The translations under genes were made by a program, and so were the position numbers. This document shows positions 1-10,822 of a stretch of 64,000 bases of DNA, in pieces. The notes below the pieces were generated by a model that had not been told where the DNA came from, did no database searches, and worked only from the letters and a program-made list of their open reading frames with translations. Numbering within the stretch: the stretch's first letter is position 1; each line of letters begins with the position of its first letter. This DNA comes from Gracilariopsis chorda (lineage: Eukaryota; Rhodophyta; Florideophyceae; Gracilariales; Gracilariaceae): contig NBIV01000175.1 in the NCBI GenBank assembly GCA_003194525.1, forward strand, positions 62,001-126,000, written 5' to 3'.

Positions 1-968
1 TATTGCAAGATCTCTGGTGGGCGAAATCTTTGCAGAATTTCCCCACTGAGAGGGTTAGCACTCCCGAAAGGCTGAAGTTGGTGCACGGCTCAAATTGGCA
101 CGGCAATTTGTTTCATGACACTGAAATACTGGTCTTGAATTGACAGAACAAGAGCCCTCACAGACAGCCACACCGCGGTAGTTAAAAGAAATGGCTTGTT
201 TCGCACACAATCCGAATCCAAATGACAACCAAGGACCATCACGCCGCGTTCTATGCCAGTTATGTCCAGGGTATACAAGCGACAGCATGAAGAACGAAAA
301 CTAGAACGATAAAGACGTCAAAAATCACTAAAACCTCTTGGAAAAGTCCTATCGAGTCGCAAAATAGCAAGAGAGTCCAACTTATTGCTATCCACTGTAC
401 AACGCTTCCACCAAGCTCTGAACAGTAAAAAAAACGCACACAAGATAAGCTGTTAGATCGAAATAGTCATTATGCGGGCCAGACGTTTGTGGTAGTAGTA
501 TCTGAACTACTCCTTATTGAAAACCAAACATACAGAGCGGCCCAAAGAAGATCTGCAATCCATTATTCTCAACTGAGAATGATTCTCGGCGGTACTGCAG
601 CAGATGGTAAAGTTAGATACAAAGAAGAACTTTTATCAAATGATATCTTTAAACGGCTGTGAGCACGACACAGCCAACCAACGTCTCAAAATGCAGAAAA
701 CAGCACCGGAGCCAGAGTTACAGCTCCGTTTTCTCATCCTGTAAAATATTTGAACAACATTTGAGTCGAAATTGATAAGAAGTACCCGAGACTTTTGGAG
801 GATCCGAGTCGTGTCTGAATCTACGATGAAACCAGCATTCTGCCGGAGTTCGGGAAGAGAGTGAAATGTCTCTGCCCATCGGACATTCACCATGAAGGAA
901 CTCTTCTTTCGATTAAAGAGAATGGAGAACACGCTATTGCGTGAATTGCTGTGTTACCGGCAGGCTAC
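1..968. other. No gene recognised
   Basis: Only short unrelated reading frames occur here (longest about 98 codons, minus strand, 636-932). None shows a recognisable motif. I see no promoter, RNA gene or clear repeat. It may be decayed flank of the pogo-like remnant that begins near 970. Confidence 0.5.
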
Positions 969-969
969 A

Positions 970-2090
970 AAGCTACGTTGGTAATGATTATCGCAGGTAA
1001 ACGAAAAATATCACAATGACTTGAACCGCTACACCGTGATGACTTTCTGGAAGAAGATGTTTGATCCCACTGGCTTACCATGAGTTACTGGTTTTCTGAT
1101 GACACATGTTTAATGATGACCGAGAATGGGTATGTAGACTCCAAGAATATGCCGCTCGTTTTCAAGCATATAAACCAGTATATAAGAACGGTGGTACGGG
1201 ATATGAAGCATTTGTTACTGATATTAGATGGGCATTGCTCTAGAGAGAGCATTCAATGGCACAGGGTGTGTGCGTTAGTGGATTTTGAGCTCGTGAAGTG
1301 GCCTGCAGAAACGACAAACATTTTACAACCATGCAGCAATGCTGTGAACAAACTATTCTAGGTCAGTATCAGGAAAACACCGAACGAGTTTATGCAACAG
1401 TGCTACATCTCGCAAGCTAAAGTATCCGTTATGATAAAAATGGGCATTGCAGGATTCCATGTGATAACTCCAGCTGTTGCGAAGAAAGCTTTCGAAAAGG
1501 CTCAAGTCCGGCCTATGTACTACAAATTCAGGGACCCACTCCAAGCATCACGACGAATTATCGTTTCCTACCGCACTTTAGGCAGTAGATGTGTAATTGA
1601 TCACGGCAATTTTCACCTCGAGAGTAGAGAAGCTCACTATAATCAGCACCGCAGCTGGTTGCTCATGATCCAAATTCATTTCATGACACTTCCTGGTAAT
1701 AGGCCCTCATTAGGTCTTACCAAGATAGCCCTACCTATGCGTAACTCTTACTTTGTGATCAAATTGATAAGAGAACGTGTTGGACCTCTGTTCGAAGCTA
1801 GTAAACCATCGACGAAAAACAGAGCAGCTGGTGAGGGTAATGAAGCCAAACTGCTAACAGTACGCTCAATGAAAGAGAAACTGGCCTCCATGAGGAATTC
1901 AAAGGCTTCCAGAGCAGTATTTAAAATTTCCAAGAACGTGTCCTTGGACGTGGTGCATGTGGAAAGGAAAACCTTGCAGTCGAAGGACATGAAGCTAAGG
2001 AAGACTATGGAAGAGGTTGAAGACGATTTCTTCGATAATCTTATGATAGCGAAGCGGCCAAGGCGCAAAAACAGGAACAAAGGAACGTAG
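970..2090 (+). pseudogene. pogo/Tigger-like (DDE_1) transposase, 3' remnant
   Basis: Remnant of a Tc1/mariner-superfamily transposase of the pogo/Tigger (DDE_1) type, a nuclear cut-and-paste enzyme. The segment 1080-1361 reads LLLILDGHCSRES and then TTNILQPCSNAVNKLF, matching the family blocks around the second catalytic Asp (LLLDGHxSH) and LQPLDxGVxxxF. The Asp is kept in the first block but the LQPLD Asp is lost. A second frame from 1392 continues the family C-terminal region (GIAGFHVITPAVAKKAF). Upstream bases near 970-1010 encode an MIIAGKR-like strand, so decay and frameshifts run through the copy. No terminal inverted repeats were found. It is a separate copy from the split gene at 2600-6744. 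Confidence 0.72.
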
Positions 2091-2599
2091 AATGCCCTCA
2101 GCGTTGTGTAATTGAATAGTAATGCGGCGGAAACATTGGTTCGGCGTTTTGTGAGGGGCAGGAGCCAAGAAGGCGGTTGAGAGAGGTGTTTCCAATTGAG
2201 CCTGGCGGTGTAAATCGCCACTTGTATGGTTTCCTGGGTATGGTAGCACACCTTTGATTTTGAGCACGTAAATGAACACATCGTTCTGAACAAAACTGTT
2301 TCAGATTGCACCGATGAAAGCCGTAACTCTCACAAGGGCTGAATTTGGCAATGGGCTCAATTTTGCAGAGCCATTTTTACAGCCAGTTAGCATCAAACAG
2401 GTTCCTGTTCGTAGTGAGCTTGCAGATCTCCCACTCCACTTTGGGTCTACATCTCTCAGTCTCATTCACATTTCCGAGACTACAAACAGCACCATGCCCC
2501 ATTCCATGCGACAACAGACGGCCAAACTAAAGGCCGGACAGAATAAAAGGAAGGATTTACAACTTCGCCGCCTACAAGCCCCTTTGCTTACATGAGACC
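2091..2599. other. No gene recognised
   Basis: Short reading frames only. 2314-2595 encodes about 93 codons with no recognisable domain. Possibly flank of the downstream pogo-like element. Confidence 0.4.
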
Positions 2600-2887
2600 C
2601 TCACACCATTACAGGTGTTGCCGCCGCCACACCGATAAGTCAACGGCCATTCTGTCGCATCAAGAAGGCCATCAGAGACCACCAAGAGCAGAAGTTGAAC
2701 CACCCCCTTAAACCAATTGAGCATTATCCATGTTCCAAGTCAGTTCTTACGTCTGCAGAAGAACAAAAACTTGAAGACCGCGCAATATTTGCTTCCGAAC
2801 GTGCGTCCACCTTAAGATAGTATGAAATGCGTTCACTGATGACCCAGGTTGCTAACGTTGGCCGCCCAACCTTCAAAAACGGCTTTC

Positions 2888-3825
2888 TGTGAGGCAACGC
2901 GAAAGGCATGGAAATCGCGATGATAATACTCATAGGAGTGTGAGGTGGTTACCGTGACGGCTCTACCGTGTATGATTTGGACCCGTACGAGGTGATGCTA
3001 ATGGGATGGTTTGATTTGTGAAGTTTCTCCTAGGAAGGTAGAAGTCTGGAATGGATTGCAGGATGAGTGGACGCGTATGCGCGTGTGCGACAGCACCATG
3101 CTGTAGTGTTATGTTTTATTCGGGATGACCCCTCAGGGTGCCTGACACTGGGTTGGCCACGTGTATGGGCCTGAGGAGGGTGCAATACTGTAGTTAATTA
3201 TTTTTATTTATTATGGTATTATACCTAAGGTGAGCGCGACTTCGTCGTCGTGAGCACTAAGTAAAGGTAACCCGAGCCTTCGGTTTTTCATAACTGTTTA
3301 GTTTGACCTGAGGTATCTGGCTCTGGATTGTGCGGTCGTTGTGCCGTGTACTACTGCTCGCGGAGGGTCACCGCATTCGGTTCGCTCAATTCAACCACTC
3401 AGTAAGCATACCGATACTCTGTATTATAATTGTCGTGTGACATGTTTCTGCCGTGTGGTACTGATATTGCCCCTGCATTGGGTAGTTTGTCCGCTACATC
3501 CCGTGCATATATACCCCCCGTCAGGTCTGTTTCCGCTTTCCGCGCGACCTATCGGGTGGTTTTTCTCTGTCCTCGGAAGGCACCCTTCACCGGTTATAAT
3601 CTAAACCGCCGCATCGCGTGACACACCGGTCTCTGGTTTTACCATCTTTCTTGCTCTGGTTCACCTTTCTTTATCCAACTCTGTTGTCAATCCGAAATAA
3701 CTATGGACTTACGCCCGTAGTACAGGTATACAGAGGGCTCTGTCACTGGGTCTGCCTCCACAGGGAGCAAGGCCCTGGACATCTTGGGTGTGATACCCAT
3801 CCTTCGGGTTTTGCACTATAATTAC
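2888..3825 (+). repeat. Repeat unit S1 (solo-LTR-like), plus orientation
   Basis: About 938 bp starting TGTGAGGCAACGCG and ending near TTGCACTATA. It is flanked by CTTTC (2883-2887) and CTTCC (3826-3830), an imperfect 5-bp duplication. It is closely similar in inverted orientation to S4 (7252-8151 plus 10823-10865) over nearly its whole length. It contains the family hairpin GCGACTTCGTCGTCG followed by CACTAAGTAAAGG near 3235-3265. It interrupts the pogo-like transposase between its N-terminal and DDE regions. The right boundary is uncertain by about 5 bases. Confidence 0.75.
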
Positions 3826-4545
3826 CTTCCGTTTATGGTTTGCGGTCGTTTCGGTCCCGCATAGTCCTCTCAACATGCGTCGCACACAAAATACTGTGCT
3901 CAAACGAATCATTGCACAAAACCCTGAACATATGAAAATGTTTGTGGAGATCATAGAAAACGTCAAAGCAAAGATGCCACAATTATTCACGGACCCCCAA
4001 AAGGTAGGAAAGCTGGATGAGACGGTAATTTCTGCGTCATACGGTCTTCGCTATCGAGGCTTCAACTCTGTAAACTGTAGAAACGGAGCCATCACAATGA
4101 CAATGAAAGACAGCAGAAAGCACCTTACGTCTGTCATCATGAGTTGTGCTGCTGGGCATATTGCCCCAAGTTTTCTCATCGTGCAGGGAAAATATCCTGT
4201 TGGAAATTGGACGAATCCCTTTCCCCCACATATCACCGCAAAAATCCGGGACGAGCACATATGGCTTGGAGAATACGAGAGGCTCCCAATTGGTACCGAT
4301 GTCGTATGCGGCTCAAAAAGGACAGTAACGAAAGAAATTCTGCCCAAAGTGATAGAGAATTTCGATTTCTTTGCTCGCAAGTTTGTACAACAGGAAGAAA
4401 AGATTCTTCTTTACATCAATTGCTACCGCTCCAGGAAAGGGACAGAGTGGATTGCAGTGGCACTGGTCAAAAACATTGAAATAATTCAGCTTCCAACGAA
4501 CAAGCCCCACTTTCTGCAGCCTCGCAACTATCGCATAAACAATTT

Positions 4546-5477
4546 CGTAGTGCAAACCTCGGGAGAGGGGAGGCACTCAAGGTTTTCGAAGCCTTGCTCC
4601 CTGGGTGAGTAGCCCAGCTGGTAGAACCCTCCATATCACACGGGTGTAGGGTGTAAGAGCAACGGCGACTTCGGATATACTACGGAGTTGGGCGTTTTAG
4701 TCCTGGAGTGCGTGAAGGTATGGTGAGTTTGGCGTGGAAGCCGTAGATACGGAAGCCCAGAGAGGAATAAAAGAGAGACGAAAAAGGAAAAGAATCCGTA
4801 AGCACGGCGCTGTACAGATCCCAGAAAAGGAGGTTCTTGTAGCCACGAGAGAGACCAAATAACAAAGAAACAACCCTGTACAGGAGGGCAGAAGAACGTC
4901 CTAGATACACAGGAAAAACCACAGTGAAGAAAAGTGATAAAGTGGTACACTTTGGTCCAGTCTTGCCTGGATGACCCTGAGAGATTGTTACTACCGTGAC
5001 CAGCCGTGTTTCTTCCCACGCAGGATACGGAAGCTCACGTAGGCGGCAAGTATCAGGTCCGACACTCTGCAAAGAGTAATCCTCAAGGGTGAGCCTCCGC
5101 TCCTTTTACAAGGAAGCGGTGATGGCGAGGAGCCATCACCTAAGTAGGCACGACCCCGGAGTCTGACACTAGGGTTTGCAGCTTACATCACGTGGCACTT
5201 CTCAGATCGGGAGGTGCACGAGCCTCCTAATGAGGAAAATACTATAAAAGTAAAAATTAAAATAGCCGAAAATACTGGGAAAATCATACACACCCATCCA
5301 TCTATTCCGATATCCTCTGGGCTACCAAGTATTGGTACACGTCAGACACGTATCCACTGCCACGTTTCATGCCAGCAGGGACGCTGTATCCCATAACCAC
5401 CGTTACCAATGCGCACGGGATACATGCGATATATGATCCGCATCTTCGCTAAGTCGCGAGAAGTGCATTGCACTACA
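4546..5477 (-). repeat. Repeat unit S2 (solo-LTR-like), minus orientation, TSD AATTT
   Basis: 932 bp bounded on the plus strand by CGTAGTGCAA (4546) and TTGCACTACA (ending 5477), a near-perfect 10-bp inverted terminus. A perfect 5-bp target duplication AATTT lies at 4541-4545 and 5478-5482. It interrupts the pogo-like transposase just after its LQP motif, and excision restores the frame into the 5483-5640 piece. The hairpin block near 5126-5155 (GATGGC...GCCATC, then CTAAGTAGG) corresponds to the one in the other units. Confidence 0.85.
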
Positions 5478-5640
5478 AATTTATTCAAAGAGAATGCCAA
5501 AAACGCTTTGGATGTGTTCCTATACAGGAGTGCTTACCTCAACGCCAACATCCCTGTGAAAATGAAACTTTCGACAGCAACCTACAGGTCCTTGAATGCA
5601 AACCTTTCTGTCAAAAGTTTTCTCAATTGCAATCTGTATC

Positions 5641-6473
5641 TGTGGTGCAATGCCCCAAAAGGGGAAAAACACCGAAAGACGTTCGGGATCTTCCTCTCAC
5701 GAGGTGAACCCAGTTGGGTAGAGCCCTCCCAGAGGTGTCACGGCGAAGCCGGTTTGTAAGACCAGGGACACCAGTCGCGACTTGCGCAGGGAGGTGAAGG
5801 CGAAGAATCGGTATCCGCGTGAGCGGGGTGTGATCCTCAGTAGAGGTGTGTTTCCACGTTAGTGGGGAAGTGTGAGCGGGTGCACACAGGAAGGGCCGCG
5901 GGTAGCTGGATGTACTACCCTGAAAGGGGAAAAAGAGAAGAGTGAAGGGAAAGGAGGAAGAGTGGGCGAGGCTGAGTCGCGAGAGCGACGAACAAATACG
6001 GCAATGCCGGTGGACAGGACGCCCTATACAGGGCGAAACACCAATGTTATTGGAACAATTATACTCCCAAGGATGGGCCTCTTTAGATGTGCAAGGGGGT
6101 TAGATGTCCCGTGGTTCACGGCGTTTCCCTCCAAGGAGGAGTAGAGTACGCGCGCAAGCGGTAACAACTAGAGCGAATTCCCCAGGTTGGGGTCCCTTGT
6201 TGGGGAAGGTTTACTGGTGCGACGGTAGTGCGCCGTCGCACTAAGTACTAGCTTCCCAGAAATGGGTGTGAAAAAATAAATAAAATCAACTAAAATACTC
6301 CACATTTCGTGGCAACATCCACTACTGTGGCCAACCGCCAATTGACCCAAAACGGTGTCCCACGTGTCCATACCCACCATTGTGGTGCGTAGTTCATATA
6401 CACACTACACAACCGATAATATCGGGAAAACAATCAAGTACCAAGAATCCCTTCCTGAGGGCGTTGCACTTCA
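5641..6473 (-). repeat. Repeat unit S3 (solo-LTR-like), minus orientation, TSD GTATC
   Basis: 833 bp from TGTGGTGCAA (5641) to TTGCACTTCA (6473), with a perfect 5-bp duplication GTATC at 5636-5640 and 6474-6478. It is the third insertion into the same transposase gene and sits only 163 bases from S2. The hairpin GTGCGACGGTAGTGCGCCGTCGCAC (split across 6212-6240) is followed by TAAGTAC. Long stretches match S7 (49.1-49.75 kb) in inverted orientation. Confidence 0.87.
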
Positions 6474-6744
6474 GTATCCTCTTGACCCACCTAAAATCAT
6501 GAGCTTTGCGATGCCTCCAAAGCCAAATCCGGAACTTAGCACCCAGGTGATTCTCCTCACGGAAGAAAGGTCCCGACTTGCTGGTGATGCGATTGCGACC
6601 AAAATGCGAAAAATCGCGAGTGAGTTGAAGTGCTATAGTGACTGTTTACTTCAAATAGGGAATGCTTTGCAACAGAACCCGTCAGCAAATTGCGTAATCT
6701 GGACCTTAGAAGCAAGTTCTTACTCAGACAAAAGCGAAGCCTAA

Positions 6745-7251
6745 CACAAACCACTGTGCAACTCCTGCGCATTGGTTGACAGAAAAACTAATCACTCGTA
6801 GTGCGCACAGTAAACTCCAGGCTCGTCATTATCTTTGTCTTTCTTTTGTTGGAGCTTAAAGGAAGGGAGAGCAAGTGTCACAAGAGCGAGATAAATGCTT
6901 TTGCGGGTAGCAAACAAAGGATCCTGACGACATATCTCTCGAAGTTTGGCCTAAATTAGAAAAGAAGGTTTGTGATGATCGCTTTCAGACAGTTGTGTGG
7001 AACAAAGCCACTATGGCTTTGAAGAAGTTTTACCTGTACCACTACTGCTCAGAAGCTGAGGATAAGCGCGTGGTTCGGCTGTCAAATTGAGACCTTGTCG
7101 ACCACTCCAGCTTTTGCGCAATAAACATATGAAGCAGAATCAACATTTACGCGTCTGTTTTGGGACGTTTCTGAGACGCATGAATGTCTGCCAAACTAAG
7201 CTCTTGCAAGGGTTACCACCATACTTTGTAGGGTTTGATTCTTAAAGGGTT
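6745..7251. other. Intergenic, no gene recognised
   Basis: About 500 bases between the end of the pogo-like frame and unit S4. Short open stretches near 6940-7090 could be decayed coding DNA, but no motif is recognisable. Confidence 0.4.
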
Positions 7252-8151
7252 TGTTGTAGTACAAAGTTCGAAGGATTGGTATAACACTCAAAGTGTCCGG
7301 GACCTTGCTTCCTGTGAAGGCATACACAGTGACAGAGCCCTCTGTATACTTGTACTACGGGCATAAATACATAGGTATTTCGGATTGACAACAGAGGTTG
7401 ATAAAGAAAGGTGAACCAGAGCCACAAAGACTGTAACACAGAGACCGGTGTGCCACGCGATGCGACGATTTAGAATATAGTCGGTAAAGGGTTTCTTTGG
7501 AGAAAGGAGAAAAACCACCCGGCGGGTCGTGCAGAGAGCTTGAAATGGTCGGGAGGAGGGTGCATGTGCATAGGATGTAGCGGAAGAACTACTGAATACA
7601 AGAACGCTACCAATGCTACGCTGTAGAAAACTTTGACGCGACAATTATAATATAGAGTATCCGTATGGTTACTCAGTTGTTGAAAGGAGTGAAACGAATG
7701 CGGTGACCCCTGCCAGCAGTAGTACATGGTGCAACAACCTTACAATCCAGAGCCGAAGACCTCAGGACAAACTAACCAGTTATGAAGAACCGAAGGCTCG
7801 AGTTACCTTTACTTAGTGCTCGCGAAGACGAAGTAGCACTCACCTTAGGTGTACTACCATAATAAATTAAAATCATTAACTACAGTAGTGCACACCTCCT
7901 CAAGCCCACACACGTGGCCAACCCAGTGTCAGGCACCCTGAGGGGTCAACCCGAGTAAAACATAACACTAAAGCATAGTGCTGTCGCACACGCACGCACA
8001 CGCGTCCACTCATCCTGCAATCTATTCCAGATGTCTGCCTTCCTAATAAGTGAAAATTCACACATCAAACCATCCAATTAGCATGATCTCGTAGGTGTCC
8101 AACTCATACATGGTAGATTCGTCATGGTAACCACTTCACACTCTTATGAGT

Positions 8152-8174
8152 GGGTCGCTCCGAAAAACACAAAT
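8152..8174 (+). repeat. Harbinger left terminal inverted repeat
   Basis: Starts GGGTCGCTCC and runs into the A-rich block AAAAACACAAAT. It mirrors 10800-10822. Confidence 0.88.
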
Positions 8175-8262
8175 TTGTACCAGCACTCAAATATCAAACT
8201 ACGTATTGACAGATTTGATACGACTGAAATGGGCACGAAAAGTCCGTACCAATTCGGCAACT

Positions 8263-8284
8263 CTCGCACACAATTGTGTGCGAG
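8263..8284. repeat. 22-bp perfect palindrome in Harbinger 5' region
   Basis: The half-site CTCGCACACAA is followed immediately by its reverse complement, giving a perfect 22-bp palindrome about 110 bases inside the left end. Subterminal palindromes can be transposase or Myb-partner binding sites; that role is inference here. Confidence 0.7.
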
Positions 8285-8309
8285 TACGACACCGAGTACG
8301 AGCGTCCCT

Positions 8310-9487
8310 ATGCCTTCTATATCTGCACTCTTGCTCGCGATGCTGGCGCACCGTCAGCGCCAGGTGCCACGGATCGGCTTACGAAATCGATTAACGATTG
8401 CAGGAAGAAGACGTCGAGACCGCAGAGTAACTCGCCGGGCTTTACAAAGTCCTGCCATTTCCCCGTTTATGGTGCTGCTTCAGTCAATGTGCGATCAATC
8501 TTTGATAACGGTGACCGGCTTTGACCATTACACGTTTGTTGCTATACTACAGCAGTTTGCTCCACTATATCGCAGATTTACTCCCTACTCGGAAGATGAA
8601 GTCATCAGAATCATCGCCTTAACGAATCGCACAAGGGGGAGGCCGAGACGTATGTCCGCGACTCAGTGTTTGGGGTTGGTTCTTGCATGGCACAGAACAC
8701 GGAGATCGATGTTTACGTTATGCATGCTCTTTGGCATTACATCGTCTGTGTGTTCAATTTTCATTCGCTTCGGGAGAAGGCTTCTACTTCGTGTACTTTC
8801 AAGGGGCAGCCGGGCACAAGTACGGATGCCGGATCAGCACGAGATGGAACAGTATAAGACTGCCTTTTCCACTAGGTACATGTCTCTACAAAATGTGTAC
8901 GCTGTAGTGGATGGCCTCAAGCTGTACTTAGAGCAGTCTGTGGACTTCGTAATTCAAACATTTTTTACAACGGCTGGACTCATGACCACTACATTGGTAA
9001 CGTCTTTGTTTTTGCACCGTCGGGGACTATCGTATCATGCGCAATAAATGCACCTGGATGTATGCATGACTCACAAATAGCAGAATGGGGCGGAGTATAC
9101 AAAAAACTTGAAGATTGCTACACGACTTACGGGGGCCGATGTGTGGTAGATTCTGCGTTTTCAAAAGGAGACTATCCGTTTCTCATCAAATCCGCTCAAG
9201 ATGAAACTAGGGCAGATGGTGCGGCCGAAGTCGTTCTGTTGAGACAAGCAACTTCTGCAAGACAAGCGTCGGAGTGGGGTATGAGGGCTTTTCAAGGCTC
9301 ATTCCCAAGAATGAAGGATCGACTCGTTTATGAAGAACACGGAGAACGAAAGCCAAATCTATACTGTACCGTCCTACTCTTCAACTTGAGAGCTCGTATG
9401 GTTGGTATCAATCAAATCTTATCATCGTATATGCCGCATCTTAGTGCAGAAGCTAACTTTTTCTTGCACGAATCGCTACATATCTAA
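8310..9487 (+). pseudogene. PIF/Harbinger (DDE_Tnp_4) transposase, one frameshift
   Basis: Nuclease of the PIF/Harbinger family, which acts with a Myb-like partner to cut at the terminal repeats. Visible blocks in order: basic N-terminal segment, helical block GRPRRMSATQCLGLVLAWHR, first catalytic Asp in YAVVDGLKLYLEQ, then after a frame change FYNGWTHDHYIGNVFVF, NAPGCMHDSQIAEWGG, second Asp in CVVDSAFSKGDYP, and the Glu block SEWGMRAFQGSFPRMKDRL. The only visible damage is a missing base in the CAAAC run near 8955-8958 (frame 3 to frame 2). Start chosen at 8310; an upstream Met at 8229 is possible, and anything before 8152 lies outside the element. About 392 codons. A sequencing error could explain the shift. 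Confidence 0.87.
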
Positions 9488-10521
9488 AGTTTTTTAGCGC
9501 GAGCGTTTTGAGCTACAAGCATGGTCATCATTTCCATAAGCTGCTGGTGTCGTGTAGCCTCTTCTTGAGCTCTCCTTCTGTTCTCTTCTCGATCCTCTCG
9601 ACGACACCTCATATCGTCCTCTCTACGCTGTGGCTCTTGCAACAGCGACATTTGAAAAAGCTGGTAAAAATTATCTCCTTCGGTTTCCCTTGATGTGCGT
9701 GAGAGACGAGCTTGGGACCTCTTGAAGACGATGGGGCGCACTCCCATAGTCGGGCGTGGACTATCAACAGAATCAGCGAGAATGTTGCTCGGGGTGGCGG
9801 GAACGTGCTCAACATTTGGCGAGTTCGGGGCAGCGAGCTCGTTTTCATCGGCGTCCATTGTGTCATCAGCTTCTTCATCACTGCTCGGTAAAATTCCACC
9901 AATAGTCTCTTCTGCACCTGCACCTTCGCCTATGTCAGCTCTCTCGCACATACGCAAGCGTAGAGGCTTGGCTCGTCGCACGTCATCCGGCATCCGTGGA
10001 TCGTCTGTTGGAATTTTACGACTGTGGAGTGTAGCAAACTTACGCTTGATACTATCCACAGTGCGGTTTTCTACGAAAAATGTCTCGCCGTGCTCTTTTG
10101 CAACCATATCCCACTCCTCTTCACAAAGAGTTAGATACTTTTCAATTACATTTAATACACTTTCGACTTCTTTTTGCGTGAAGCCGGTACCTCGACTAGA
10201 ACCAGAACGGCGGCCGCCTCGCTGACGAGGTCGCGGTCTCAGGCGATGAGCAATGGTAGGAATATGACCACTATTTCTAAGTCCATATGCCTGGAAACGA
10301 GACTGCAAAGCCGCTGTAGAAGTTGCGCGTGCAGAAGGCGCATTCTGCGTAAACACGGCACCGGCAGTGCGTGAAGGCGGTTGAGAATCGCCCAGCAATG
10401 GCGCCGGGGTAGTGGGGGGCTGCGGAGAAGAATTGACAGATAGAGGTGCTTCAACGGGAGTGGTTGAAGCAAATCCGGAAGTCGGTGAAGCGGAGTGAAA
10501 AGGGATGTCTGCTGGAGCCAT
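9484..10521 (-). CDS. Harbinger-associated Myb/SANT-like protein (DUF6818-like)
   Basis: 345 aa, the DNA-binding partner usually found beside Harbinger transposases; it helps import the transposase and recognise the ends. Residues ~1-110 are Pro/Ser/Ala-rich, then a basic stretch (RPRPRQRGGRRSGSSRG). A Myb/SANT-like helical region (~115-180) contains TQKEVESVLNVIEKYL and the recognition-like segment VDSIKRKFATLHSRKIP, resembling DUF6818 proteins of oomycetes and red algae. An acidic patch follows (SSDEEADDTMDADENE), and the C-terminal ~60 residues form a charged coiled coil (QRREDDMRCRREDREENRRR). The frame is intact. Its stop codon overlaps that of the transposase in the opposite direction (9484-9487), so the two genes converge with no spacer. 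Confidence 0.82.
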   Translation of the reverse strand: MAPADIPFHSASPTSGFASTTPVEAPLSVNSSPQPPTTPAPLLGDSQPPSRTAGAVFTQNAPSARATSTAALQSRFQAYGLRNSGHIPTIAHRLRPRPRQRGGRRSGSSRGTGFTQKEVESVLNVIEKYLTLCEEEWDMVAKEHGETFFVENRTVDSIKRKFATLHSRKIPTDDPRMPDDVRRAKPLRLRMCERADIGEGAGAEETIGGILPSSDEEADDTMDADENELAAPNSPNVEHVPATPSNILADSVDSPRPTMGVRPIVFKRSQARLSRTSRETEGDNFYQLFQMSLLQEPQRREDDMRCRREDREENRRRAQEEATRHQQLMEMMTMLVAQNARAKKL

Positions 10522-10799
10522 CTGAAGGGCAACGGTTCCGGACGTGAAACCGCAGGGAGGCGGGAGGGGGAAGGGAGGGGCGGGTGTTTGGTGGTAAATG
10601 GTACGTAAGCCCGCCTTTCAAGAAGGTCGTTCTCAACGCTCAGAGTATGCGTAGCGCGCTTTCTCTTATTGCGCGCCAAAATTTGATATTTGCTACATTG
10701 TAGCAATCTGTCTGACGAGTGGGTGGCATATCTACTTCGAGCGGTTTGCGCACACTCTTTTGGTGCAAATGCTATCAATTTGAGTACACGCATTTTGCG

Positions 10800-10822
10800 A
10801 TTTGTGTTTTTAGGAGTGACCC
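10800..10822 (-). repeat. Harbinger right terminal inverted repeat
   Basis: Reverse complement starts GGGTCACTCC, then TAAAAACACAAAT. Followed directly by AGT, the second copy of the target duplication. Confidence 0.88.

Larger units (their letters stand above)
2600..6744 (+). pseudogene. pogo-like transposase gene split by three repeat units
   Basis: A second pogo/Tigger-type transposase, in four pieces: about 2600-2887, 3831-4545, 5483-5640 and 6479-6744. The first piece carries the N-terminal block SVLTSAEEQKLEDRA and ends in RPTFKNGF, where pogo proteins have 'pFxNGxPGxxW'. The second piece resumes with LWFAVVSVPHSPLN, the first-Asp block KLDETVI and an FLIVQGKYP strand, then reaches HFLQPRNYRINN. 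The later pieces continue the tail. Removing units S1, S2 and S3, each with one copy of its 5-bp duplication, keeps a single frame (offsets 943, 937 and 838 bases, each 1 mod 3, matching the observed frame steps). The copy is dead regardless: there is an in-frame TAG near 2818, and the second and third catalytic Asp are replaced (LLYINCYRS, LQPRN). The family call is from visible motifs; the joining is inference supported by the duplications and by phase. Confidence 0.8.
8152..10822 (+). mobile_element. PIF/Harbinger DNA transposon, complete ends
   Basis: 2671-bp element with terminal inverted repeats. The left end reads GGGTCGCTCCGAAAAACACA and the right end, read inward, GGGTCACTCCTAAAAACACA, with 2 mismatches in about 23 bases. 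It is flanked by a 3-bp duplication AGT (8149-8151 and 10823-10825). A 3-bp duplication fits the PIF/Harbinger superfamily, although the usual target is TWA. It carries the two genes expected of an autonomous Harbinger: a DDE transposase (+) and a Myb/SANT-like protein (-), convergent, with stop codons overlapping. It inserted into unit S4. The ends look young; the transposase has one visible frameshift. Confidence 0.9.

Noticed and set aside
3341-3621. Plus frames inside S1 and the matching minus frames inside S4 (7470-7727) as a conserved protein
   Set aside because: The similarity simply follows the DNA repeat; the frames have no Met or phase conservation among other units.
4610-4640. tRNA-like GGTAGAACCCTCC segment
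   Set aside because: No cloverleaf could be folded; it is an internal block of repeat unit S2 and recurs in S3.
2888-8151. S1 and S4 as the long terminal inverted repeats of one ~5-kb DNA transposon
   Set aside because: They are inverted and similar, but related units occur singly with their own 5-bp duplications, S1 itself cuts a reading frame, and no duplication links the outer ends. Independent insertions fit better.
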